Below, in pieces: positions 57,599 to 64,000 of a DNA stretch of 64,000 bases. The translations under genes and the position numbers were made by a program. Positions within the stretch are counted from its first letter, which is position 1. Each line of letters starts with the position of its first letter. The notes under the pieces were generated by a model, which saw only the letters and a list, made by a program, of their open reading frames with translations, was not told where the DNA came from and did no database searches. Source of the DNA: Ochrobactrum sp. BTU1 (GTDB lineage Bacteria > Pseudomonadota > Alphaproteobacteria > Rhizobiales > Rhizobiaceae); contig CP076356.1 in NCBI GenBank assembly GCA_018798825.1, forward strand, positions 806,001 to 870,000, read 5' to 3'.

Positions 57599-59398
57599 AT
57601 GACCGACCCCATCCACATTCTCAAAACCGTTTATGGATACGATACCTTCCGTGGGCGGCAAGCGGAGATTGTATCGCATGCGATAGCCGGCAATAATGCA
57701 TTCGTCCTGATGCCGACGGGCGGCGGTAAATCGCTGTGCTATCAGATTCCCGCCCTTGCGCGGCCAGGCATGGGGATCGTGGTTTCGCCGCTTCTGGCGC
57801 TGATGGCCGATCAGGTCTCCGCGCTCCGGCAGGCGGGTGTGAAGGCTGCGGCACTCAATTCCGACCTTGCTGGCGATGACAGGCTGGCCTTATGGCGTGA
57901 TATCCATGATGGGGCGCTTGATCTGCTCTATGTGGCGCCTGAAACCCTGCTCAGACCGAATACATTGCAACGCCTGAGCGAGGTGCCTCTTTCGCTGATC
58001 GCAATCGACGAAGCACATTGTCTTTCGCAATGGGGACATGATTTCCGGCCGTCCTATCGGCAGCTTGATGTGTTGATGGCGCAGTTTCCCGACACGCCAC
58101 GCATGGCATTGACCGCGACCGCCGACGAGCCAACACGTGCGGAAATCCTGTCGCATCTGCAGATTGAAAAGCGCGATGCCTTCATCACCGGTTTCGACCG
58201 TCCCAATATTCGCTACGCGATCATGGAGAAGGACAATCCCCGCGCGCAGTTGAAGCGATTTCTACAGGATCACCGGGGCGAAAGCGGTATCGTTTACTGT
58301 CTTTCGAAACGGAAGACAGAAGAAACAGCCGAATGGTTGCGCAGCTTGGGCTACGATGTCCTCTGCTATCACGGCGGCATGGAGAAGTCTGCGCGCGAGG
58401 CGAACCAATCACGGTTCCAGCATGACGAAGCTGTCATCATGGTGGCGACGATTGCCTTTGGGATGGGTATCGACAAGCCGGATGTACGTTTCGTCGCCCA
58501 TTTCGATCTACCCGGAAGCATCGAAGCCTATTATCAGGAGACAGGGCGTGCGGGGCGCGACGGACTTCCAGCCGAGGCGATGATGCTCTACGGTTATGAC
58601 GATATCGTCCTGCGCAGCCGCTTCATTGAGGAATCCGACGCGCCCGATCAGCGCAAGCGGATGGAACGGCAGAAACTCGACACACTTCTTGGGCTCGCGG
58701 AAACCGCGCGCTGTCGCAGACAGGTGCTGCTGTCTTATTTCGGTGATCGATGCGAACCATGCGGCAATTGCGATACCTGCGCTGAACCGCCATCCCTCTT
58801 CGATGGGACAATAGCCGCGCAGAAAATATTGTCCTGCATTCACAGAACCGGGGAACGGTTCGGGCAAGCCTATATTGTCGATGTCCTTCTTGGCGTGGAG
58901 GATGAGCGTATCAGCCGCTTTGGCCACGACCAGATTTCCACTTTCGGAATCGGCCGCGAGCATGACAATCACACTTGGCGCGCGATCGTACGGCAGTTGG
59001 TCGCGCAGCGGCTGATTGATGTCGACTTTGTCGGACACGGCGGTCTGTCGATCTCGGAGACAGGCAGGCAGTTTTTGCGCGCAAAGCAGTCGCTCATGTT
59101 GCGTGTTCCGCCGAAATCGAAGCCATCGCGTGGTACTGTTTCGCGTAGGAAATCTGTAACATCCGCCCTTTCGGAGCGTGATGAGGCGCTGTTTGACGCG
59201 TTGCGCGAGAAGCGGCTCGAGATCGCGCGTTCACAAAATGTGCCGCCTTACGTCATTTTTCACGATCGAACACTGATCGAACTGGCCACAGCCCGACCAG
59301 TTTCACGCACCCAGATGGCTGATGTGCCCGGTGTCGGCGATACGAAGCTCGAACGGTATGGCCCGGCTTTTTTGGCCGTCGTCAAAGCACACGAATAG
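57599..59398 (+). CDS. recQ: ATP-dependent DNA helicase RecQ
   Basis: A protein of 599 residues. The SF2 helicase core has TFRGRQAEIV, Walker A MPTGGGKSLCYQIPAL, the DEAH box LIAIDEAHCLSQWGHDFRPS, TATADEPTRAEI, VATIAFGMGIDKPDVRFVAH and YYQETGRAGRDGLPAEAMML. A zinc-binding RecQ-Ct domain (CRRQVLLSYFGDRCEPCGNC DTC) and a C-terminal HRDC domain (LFDALREKRLEIARSQNVPP, VPGVGDTKLERYGPAFL) follow. RecQ unwinds DNA 3'-5' in repair and recombination. It appears intact although relics surround it; the ribosome site is weak. Confidence 0.95.
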   Translation: MTDPIHILKTVYGYDTFRGRQAEIVSHAIAGNNAFVLMPTGGGKSLCYQIPALARPGMGIVVSPLLALMADQVSALRQAGVKAAALNSDLAGDDRLALWRDIHDGALDLLYVAPETLLRPNTLQRLSEVPLSLIAIDEAHCLSQWGHDFRPSYRQLDVLMAQFPDTPRMALTATADEPTRAEILSHLQIEKRDAFITGFDRPNIRYAIMEKDNPRAQLKRFLQDHRGESGIVYCLSKRKTEETAEWLRSLGYDVLCYHGGMEKSAREANQSRFQHDEAVIMVATIAFGMGIDKPDVRFVAHFDLPGSIEAYYQETGRAGRDGLPAEAMMLYGYDDIVLRSRFIEESDAPDQRKRMERQKLDTLLGLAETARCRRQVLLSYFGDRCEPCGNCDTCAEPPSLFDGTIAAQKILSCIHRTGERFGQAYIVDVLLGVEDERISRFGHDQISTFGIGREHDNHTWRAIVRQLVAQRLIDVDFVGHGGLSISETGRQFLRAKQSLMLRVPPKSKPSRGTVSRRKSVTSALSERDEALFDALREKRLEIARSQNVPPYVIFHDRTLIELATARPVSRTQMADVPGVGDTKLERYGPAFLAVVKAHE

Positions 59399-59476
59399 TA
59401 AGGTTGACTTCACGTGTGTTGAAACAAGAAATCTGCTGCAGCCTTTGGAAAGACGCCATCAGCTGGACAGCTTCAG

Positions 59477-59601
59477 GAACTGTTGCAAACTTCCGTCAAT
59501 GGTCGCTGATTTATGATCCGGTTTTCAAGCAAGCCGGGATTATGTGATGTTCAAGGGCCGTCATTTCGATAAGTCAGTAATCTTACTTCGTGTGCGATAG
59601 T
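59477..59601 (+). mobile_element. IS6-family left-end fragment
   Basis: GGAACTGTTGCAAACT (59477-59492) looks like an IS6-family terminal inverted repeat of the GGTTCTGTTGCAAA type. From 59547 the frame MFKGRHFDKSVILLRVR matches the start of IS6 transposases (cf. K-G-R-H-F-x-x-S-V-I-L-L-C-V-R-W), then stops at 59598-59600. Only the left end is left. No matching right end was found nearby. Confidence 0.5.
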
Positions 59602-59729
59602 ATTCCGCGTGAATCTGATCAAGGCATCCGTGCATTAATTCCCCCTCCCCTTCTGTTCAGGCATTTGCAGGAAAACCCGTGACGGACTATAGTCATTGTA
59701 GTCAATATGGTTATAGGGGAAGCGGCGCA

Positions 59730-59985
59730 CCAACGCATGATGATACGAACTGGACGATCGCTGGCGTGAAGGCAAAGCTTTCGGAGGTCATGGAGCGCGC
59801 AACTGGCACCCCAGACGATTACCCGCAATGGGAAGCCTAGCGTTGTGGTCGTCTCTGCAGAAGAGTGGCAGAAGAAAACCGCACGTAGGGGATCGCTAGC
59901 CGAGTTTCTATTATCATCGCCTCAGCGTGGCGCTAATCTGGATGTCGAGAGACAGCACGACGAGCCGCGTGACTTTTCGCTGTGA
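59730..59985 (+). pseudogene. Phd/YefM-family antitoxin relic
   Basis: The first frame reads WTIAGVKAKLSEVMERAT and then stops; the second continues QTITRNGKPSVVVVSAEEWQ, KKTARRGSLAEFLLSSP, ERQHDEPRDFSL. Both together are a Phd-type antitoxin (V-x-x-A-K-x-x-x-S-E-V, then I-T-R-N-G-K-P-x-V-V-V-x-S). A frameshift splits them. The stop TGA overlaps the GTG start of the toxin relic, the typical gene pair junction. Confidence 0.7.
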
Positions 59986-60180
59986 GTTTGCTTCTTGATA
60001 CGAACTTTCTGTCGGAGGTGACAAAGCCTCGCCCCAATGAAGGTGCTCTCAAGTGGCTCCACGGGCTGGATGAGGACCGCACATTCATCAGCATAATATC
60101 GATAGCTTAAATTCGCCGTGGCGTCGCTCTGATGAATAGTGGGAGAAAGCGCGATTCTCTGAACGATTGGACGCATAGTT
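59982..60180 (+). pseudogene. VapC-type PIN toxin relic
   Basis: The N-terminus reads VSLLLDTNFLSEVTKPRPNE, GALKWLHGLDEDRTFISIIS, IA then TAA, then IRRGVALMNSGRKRDSLNDW. It is a PIN-domain protein with the first catalytic Asp (LLLDTN); the stop at 60108-60110 replaces what should be a Glu codon before IRRG. The frame then loses similarity where it meets the Tn3 fragment. The toxin cannot be active. Confidence 0.7.
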
Positions 60181-60313
60181 GCAATGCGAAGCCGAACTTG
60201 TTGTGAGCACGCCGGCGCAACCTGATATACCCAAGATCTTCACCGGACTGTGAGGTAAGCAGACGCAACAGCGCGTCTTTCTGTCGATCGGTTAGAGTGA
60301 CACGCCGCGGCAT
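60165..60313 (-). pseudogene. Tn3-family transposase N-terminal fragment
   Basis: Reading leftward: MPRRVTLTDRQKDALLRLLT, then SGEDLGYIRLRRRAHNKFGF, ALQLC. This is the N-terminus of Tn3-group transposases, with a short internal deletion (the usual D-E-A-x-L-x-x-x-Y-T-L stretch is missing). It is truncated after about 45 residues where it meets the vapC relic. The divergent resolvase at 60438 faces the other way, so the gap in between would once have been the res region. Confidence 0.65.
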
Positions 60314-60340
60314 CAATTTTCCTTTATCAAGACAGATTAC

Positions 60341-60366
60341 GTTAAAGATGCTTTGTTAAAGATGCT
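60341..60366. repeat. Direct repeat in the presumed res region
   Basis: GTTAAAGATGCT occurs twice, at 60341-60352 and 60355-60366, in the gap between the divergent Tn3 transposase and resolvase genes. Such repeats may belong to the res recombination site, which normally has several resolvase-binding half-sites. Confidence 0.4.
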
Positions 60367-60437
60367 GGTTAAGATACAGTACCAGCTAAGGGAAGAACTG
60401 CGGCTAGCGCGCCGCCTCAAACCAGCGTTTGTGACAC

Positions 60438-61034
60438 ATGCTGATTGGATATGCTCGCGTTTTGAAAGCTGATGGTTCGCAGTCTCTCGACCTGCTGCAC
60501 GACGACTTGCGCGCTGCTGGCATCGATCAGAACAATAATTATGAGGATCGTGCTTCCGGCAGTTTCGACGATCGACCCGAACTGGCCACCTGCCTCAAAT
60601 CTCTGCGCGACGGCCATGTGCTTGTGGTCTGGAAGCTCGACCGCCTGGGGCGGTCGCTTGCTCACTTGGTCAACATCGTGAAGGATCTGTCAGTCCGCAA
60701 AGTCGGTCTGCGTGTGCTAACCGGAAAGGGCGCTCAGATCGACACTACGGCCGCATCTAGGCCCATGATATTCGGTGTCTTCGCCACCCTGGCCGAGTTC
60801 GATCGTGACCTAATTCGCGAACGGACCATGGCCGGTCTCGACGCCCCAAGAGCGCGCGGTCGCAAATTCGCCATCACAAAAGCGCAGGCGCGCCTTGCAC
60901 AGGTCGCCATGACGCAACGCGACACGTCCGCCTCTGATCTGTGCAAGGAACTCGGCATCGGGCGCGTCACGCTTTACAGCTACGTGGGTCCGAAAGGCGA
61001 ACTCAGAGACTATTGTAAGCGCGTTCTAGGCTGA
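60438..61034 (+). CDS. Serine-recombinase resolvase (TnpR-like), catalytic Ser missing
   Basis: A protein of 198 residues. It shows the resolvase N-terminal domain (MLIGYARVLKADGSQSLDLL, VLVVWKLDRLGRSLAHLVNI, FGVFATLAEFDRDLIRERT) and a C-terminal helix-turn-helix (SASDLCKELGIGRVTLYSYV). In active resolvases the early motif is YARVS with the nucleophilic Ser; here it is YARVL (L9, TTG codon), one base away from TCG. Also the usual G-G-R-K linker is reduced to GRKF. The protein may still bind DNA but should not cut it. Confidence 0.85.
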   Translation: MLIGYARVLKADGSQSLDLLHDDLRAAGIDQNNNYEDRASGSFDDRPELATCLKSLRDGHVLVVWKLDRLGRSLAHLVNIVKDLSVRKVGLRVLTGKGAQIDTTAASRPMIFGVFATLAEFDRDLIRERTMAGLDAPRARGRKFAITKAQARLAQVAMTQRDTSASDLCKELGIGRVTLYSYVGPKGELRDYCKRVLG

Positions 61035-61039
61035 GGGGC

Positions 61040-61630
61040 ATGATTGTGAGCGGACAGCAGTTCAACGACCGTGACATCACTCCTCTTCAGTTTCGTGCAC
61101 TTGTGCTTCTGAACCCATTCAATGAAAAATTGCTGGGCCGCCTCGCCGCAATGGGCTTACGAGAGTGCCATCTGACCGCGGGATGCCTGTTTCAAACAGT
61201 CTGGAACCAGATTTCTGGCCGTGATCCTGCGTGGGGCATAAAAGATTACGACATATTCTACTTTGACGACCAAGACCTGTCGTTGGATGCCGAGGATCGG
61301 GTGATCCGATGGGTTGCTGAAGCAACGGCAGACATGCCAATTAAGGTTGAGATAAAGAACCAGGCACGCGTGCACCTTTGGTATCGCGACCGATTTGGAG
61401 GTAATTATCCGCAGCTTAATTCCGCGCGCGCAGGCATCGATCGCTATTTAATCTCCTGCACATGTATTGGAATTGACGCGAAGACCGGCCAGTTATACGC
61501 CCCTTACGGCTTGCATGATCTCATTTCGGGCACGCTGGCTATGAATCCGCTCAACCCCCGACCGGAATTGTTTCGACAGAAAGCAATAAGCTACCAGCAG
61601 AGATGGCCATGGCTTCAGATAGTCGAATAA
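61040..61630 (+). CDS. Nucleotidyltransferase family protein (DUF925-like)
   Basis: A protein of 196 residues with the NTP_transf_6 layout. It has LRECHLTAGCLFQTVWNQIS, WGIKDYDIFYFDDQDLSLDA (the D-x-D metal site KDYDIFYFDD), VEIKNQARVHLWYRDRFG and APYGLHDLISGTLAMNPL. The nucleotide and target are unknown. It starts five bases after the resolvase stop with GAGGGG upstream, so it may be a passenger of the old Tn3-like element. No defect is seen. Confidence 0.75.
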   Translation: MIVSGQQFNDRDITPLQFRALVLLNPFNEKLLGRLAAMGLRECHLTAGCLFQTVWNQISGRDPAWGIKDYDIFYFDDQDLSLDAEDRVIRWVAEATADMPIKVEIKNQARVHLWYRDRFGGNYPQLNSARAGIDRYLISCTCIGIDAKTGQLYAPYGLHDLISGTLAMNPLNPRPELFRQKAISYQQRWPWLQIVE

Positions 61631-61743
61631 CGGATGAGCGTTTTCCACCTTTTTGCGGGTCTACGCAGCTGCGCTTGGTGTAGGATTTCGCCTCTTCCCG
61701 CAAACGACCCCTATGACAGATACGGACGTCGTTACCCGCAGGC

Positions 61744-62550
61744 GGTGCTGTCACGTTGTTTGCCATGCGGGCGCGTATAAGCGGCAAGGTGGATTTCAGG
61801 CGAGTTGCAGCGCGGCCATCCTCCATTGGGTAGTTGCGGCTTGACGGAAGGATCGGATCTGGGCAGCGGGGCGATTTGATTTGGCGGGAACGAAATGGTT
61901 TCGGACGGCTGAGAAGATCGAGACAAATTATTGCAGCGATCTGATCGACCTAAATCCTTGCCGGGTTCGTTCACGCTTTCGAAAGGGCAGATGCGAATTT
62001 TCGGCCCTGTTGTTCAGGCCTTTATGAGAGCGATGCTCAACGGCGGGCATGACCTGACGCCTGGCGGCGCCATAGGATCGCAACTTGTCGGTGATGATGC
62101 GCTTGGGCGCCAAGCCTTGTTTCTTCAGCAAACGGACCAGCAATCGTTTGGCTGCCTTGGCGTTGCGGCTAACCTGAACGATTTCATCCAGGACATATCC
62201 GTCTTTATCCACGGCGCGCCACAGCCAGCACTTTCTCCCGCCGATGCGAACGACGGCCTCGTCGAGATGCCACACGTCGCTGGAAGAAGGCGGTTTGCGG
62301 TGTAACCGCGCTGTGATCATGGAACCGTGCGACCTACACCATCGGCGGATTGTTTCATACGAAACTGCCACACCGCGCTCCAGCATCATTTCCTCTACTT
62401 CGCGCAGGCTCACATTGAACCGGAAATATAGCCAGATTGCGCGGGCGACGATTTCAATAGGGAAGCGATGATTCTTGTAGGTCGGCGACGAGCTGTTCAT
62501 CCTACCCGACTATCGCAAATCGATTGACGAAAAATCAATGTGACAACACC
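61744..62550 (-). mobile_element. IS6-like insertion sequence with terminal inverted repeats
   Basis: The ends GGTGCTGTCACGTTG (61744-61758) and CAATGTGACAACACC (62536-62550) are inverted repeats with 13 of 15 matches. They enclose an 807-base element with one transposase reading leftward (see the pseudogene at 61796-62500). No target-site duplication is visible in the flanks (CCGCAGGC and GGTCACCT). It is probably an old copy. A gap of about 110 bases separates it from the nucleotidyltransferase gene. Confidence 0.7.
61796..62500 (-). pseudogene. IS6-family transposase with in-frame stop
   Basis: The protein reads MNSSSPTYKNHRFPIEIVAR, AIWLYFRFNVSLREVEEMML, then VWHLDEAVVRIGGRKCWLWR, and later IITDKLRSYG and NNRAENSH. 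The catalytic triad is D80, D138 and E167. After RTRQGFRSIRSLQ a TAA (61928-61930) interrupts the frame. The same frame continues FVSIFSAVRNHFVPAKSNRP, and ends at 61796, giving about 234 codons in all, normal for IS6. The stop is in place of a usual Arg codon, so the last 44 residues are lost unless read through. Confidence 0.82.
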
Positions 62551-63131
62551 GGTCACCTTGCGTTTTCATAAGCGCCCTTAATGTGCACCCACGAAGCTGG
62601 AGATGGCGGCTAAAGATCGGGGAACCCTCGACATACGGTGGGATAAATATCCGCTATTTGAGCGAGGCAAGCCCGCATCGAATATGGTCAAGCGGTATCC
62701 AACCCGCGTATCAGAGCTTGATCACCGACGTCCAGGAGTTCCGCCTCCACCAATACGCGTTTACTGTGTTTGACCGATCGTTCAGGAGGGTGGTTAACTG
62801 TGCCTAAATCATTGACAGCGGACATCAGAGCGTTCTCGGAACCGCACCTTCCAGCCTTTGACCTGATCGTCGCATTGGGCGTTTGGTACGCGATGTTCCG
62901 TGGGTGAACCACTTAATTGTGTGAGCTCCTTTATGGGATTTATGAAACGTCTATAGCTTGTTATTGTCGCCATTGAGTTGTTTGTCGGACAATCGAAGCT
63001 TCATCGAGATAGATCACGACGAAGGCCCGGAAATGGCGTTATCGAATATTGGATACGATGACGCAATCCGTCCGGCATCCGTTGTGATTATCGCAGACGG
63101 TTAACTGTTGTCACGGAGGCTTGTCGTAATC
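62551..63131. other. Intergenic region, no gene recognised
   Basis: About 580 bases between the IS6-like element and the epimerase gene. Short frames on both strands have no recognisable domain or good ribosome site. ACGGAGG at 63112-63118 may be the ribosome site of the next gene. It may include promoter sequence for the polysaccharide genes on the right. Confidence 0.35.
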
Positions 63132-64000
63132 ATGAATCTCGAAGGCAAGAATATCGCAATCGTCGGTGGGGCCGGACTCGTCGGTTCCCACACGCTGGAA
63201 GCAATTCTGAAAGAAGATGTCGCGAAAGTATTAATCATCGATAATTTTAAACGTGGCAAGATGAAAAACATCGTGCACGCATTAGAGGACAGTCGCGTCC
63301 ATCTGCTAGATACGCCAACCGACATACTGCGCACCGACGTTCTGACGGATACGTTAAAGGACGTCGATGCTATTGTTCATCTGGCATCAATGTGGCTGAC
63401 GTTTTCTCAACTATTTCCACGCTCGGCAGTTGAGGAGAACGTGATTGGTGGTTTCAATGTAATTGAGGTGGCCTGCCGCCTTGGCATCAAGAAAGTTGTC
63501 TTCGCTTCATCGGCTTCGGTTTACGGAGATGCGGTGCAAAAACCGATGAAAGAGGAGCATCCGCTTAACAACACGACTGTATATGGCGCTACCAAGATTT
63601 GCTTGGAGCACCTTGCAATGGCTATGCACCATTTATACGAGACGCAAATCGTCGGTTTGCGATACTTCAATATCTATGGACCGCGACAAGATTCTCGGGG
63701 CGCGTACAATTCTGTGATCGTAAAATTTTTAGATAGCGCAGAAAATGACAGACCGCTGACAGTGTTCGGCGATGGTCAGCAATCTTACGACTTTATTTCG
63801 GTGAAAGATACCGCCCGTGCGAACGTTTGTGCGCTCAAGTCTGAGACGCCCTTCGGAATCTTCAACGTATGCACCGGACGTGCAACTTCTATACTGGATT
63901 TGGCTAAATGCATAATGAGCGCGACGCAGTCGAAGTCGTCGATCCATCGTCTTCCGGAGGCACCTAGCTTCGTAACCGACCGCGTCGGTTGCCCCGAAGC
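63132..64000 (+). CDS. NAD-dependent epimerase/dehydratase (nucleotide-sugar type), 5' part
   Basis: The frame runs from an ATG at 63132 to the window end without a stop; 289 complete codons are visible. It is an extended SDR: NAD motif GGAGLVGSHTLE near residues 12-23, IIDNFKRGKMKNI, DAIVHLASMW, the Ser/Tyr/Lys set in FASSASVYGD and TTVYGATKICLEH, RYFNIYGPRQDSRGAYNSVI and FGDGQQSYDFISVKDTARAN. It is like UDP-glucose/UDP-GlcNAc 4-epimerases or dTDP-glucose dehydratases in cell-surface polysaccharide gene sets. The GGAGG is 12 bases before the ATG, a little far. The exact sugar is unknown. Confidence 0.88.
   Translation, partial: MNLEGKNIAIVGGAGLVGSHTLEAILKEDVAKVLIIDNFKRGKMKNIVHALEDSRVHLLDTPTDILRTDVLTDTLKDVDAIVHLASMWLTFSQLFPRSAVEENVIGGFNVIEVACRLGIKKVVFASSASVYGDAVQKPMKEEHPLNNTTVYGATKICLEHLAMAMHHLYETQIVGLRYFNIYGPRQDSRGAYNSVIVKFLDSAENDRPLTVFGDGQQSYDFISVKDTARANVCALKSETPFGIFNVCTGRATSILDLAKCIMSATQSKSSIHRLPEAPSFVTDRVGCPE

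Noticed and set aside
57820..59398. Whether recQ is broken, given its surroundings
   Set aside because: All helicase motifs, the zinc-binding cysteines and the HRDC domain are in one continuous frame of usual length, so it is treated as intact.
62583..62807. A 74-codon + strand frame after the IS6-like element
   Set aside because: Starts in the IS flank, no family, no convincing ribosome site; left as intergenic.
1..64000. CRISPR array, tRNA or rRNA genes
   Set aside because: No regularly spaced direct repeats, cloverleaf-like or rRNA-like stretches were noticed on reading either strand; a tRNA scan was not possible here.

Overview
The window looks like chromosome from an alphaproteobacterium of the order Hyphomicrobiales, most like Brucella/Ochrobactrum. 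The reasons are the moderate G+C, the density of ABC importers and GntR/FCD regulators, protein sequence style, and the Atu4866-like and AztABCD-type genes. This is a judgement from reading, not a database match. It is dominated by catabolic operons, plus one zinc-uptake locus and a mobile-element graveyard.

Region 1 (1-6.6 kb): an operon with the end of a 2-oxoacid/acetoin dehydrogenase E1 beta gene, an AcoC-type E2 (lipoyl, E3-binding and alpha/beta-hydrolase domains), a NIPSNAP protein, a DUF3830-like protein with an unusual C-terminal extension, a carnitine-dehydrogenase-like 3-hydroxyacyl-CoA dehydrogenase and an SDR. A convergent ProC-like reductase and a GntR regulator follow. Region 2 (6.6-10.3 kb): small accessory genes (Atu4866-like, SnoaL-like, SDR with a divergent LysR) and decayed DNA, including a LysR relic. 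Region 3 (10.3-30.7 kb): a long leftward acyl-CoA degradation cluster. It holds a polyamine-type ABC importer, two enoyl-CoA hydratases, an acyl-CoA dehydrogenase, a TetR regulator, an ADP-forming CoA ligase, a TPP enzyme, a 3-hydroxyacyl-CoA dehydrogenase, dedicated EtfBA and a thiolase. These steps would import an acid, activate it, beta-oxidise it and pass electrons to ETF. A nitronate monooxygenase heads the leftward set. A DMT exporter, a third hydratase and an aldehyde dehydrogenase run the other way.

Region 4 (30.9-32.8 kb): small hypothetical genes (one a zinc ribbon) leading to a YedK/HMCES-type protein. Region 5 (33-46.5 kb): a more GC-rich sugar/polyol-type catabolic island with a GMC oxidoreductase, GntR, aldehyde dehydrogenase, split transketolase, ribose-type ABC importer, AroE paralogue, GldA-like dehydrogenase, SDR and MDR reductase. 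An AT-rich motif, ATATCATATAT, recurs in front of its transcription units and suggests one regulon. Region 6 (46.5-51.3 kb): an Xre/RES toxin-antitoxin pair, a deleted Ldh2-type dehydrogenase, and a GntR with an aldehyde dehydrogenase.

Region 7 (51.5-56.6 kb): the zinc locus. A frameshifted zur-like gene lies opposite aztA-aztB-aztC and a fourth gene that fuses an AztD zinc chaperone to a complete ZinT domain. Zur-like palindromes precede both aztA and the fusion gene. This fusion is the most interesting item in the window. Region 8 (56.7-62.6 kb): RecQ helicase amid IS3, IS6 and Tn3 remnants, a dead phd-vapC pair, a resolvase lacking its catalytic serine and an IS6-like element with an in-frame stop. 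Region 9 (63.1 kb to the end): the start of a nucleotide-sugar epimerase gene that runs off the window.

No rRNA, tRNA or CRISPR array was recognised.
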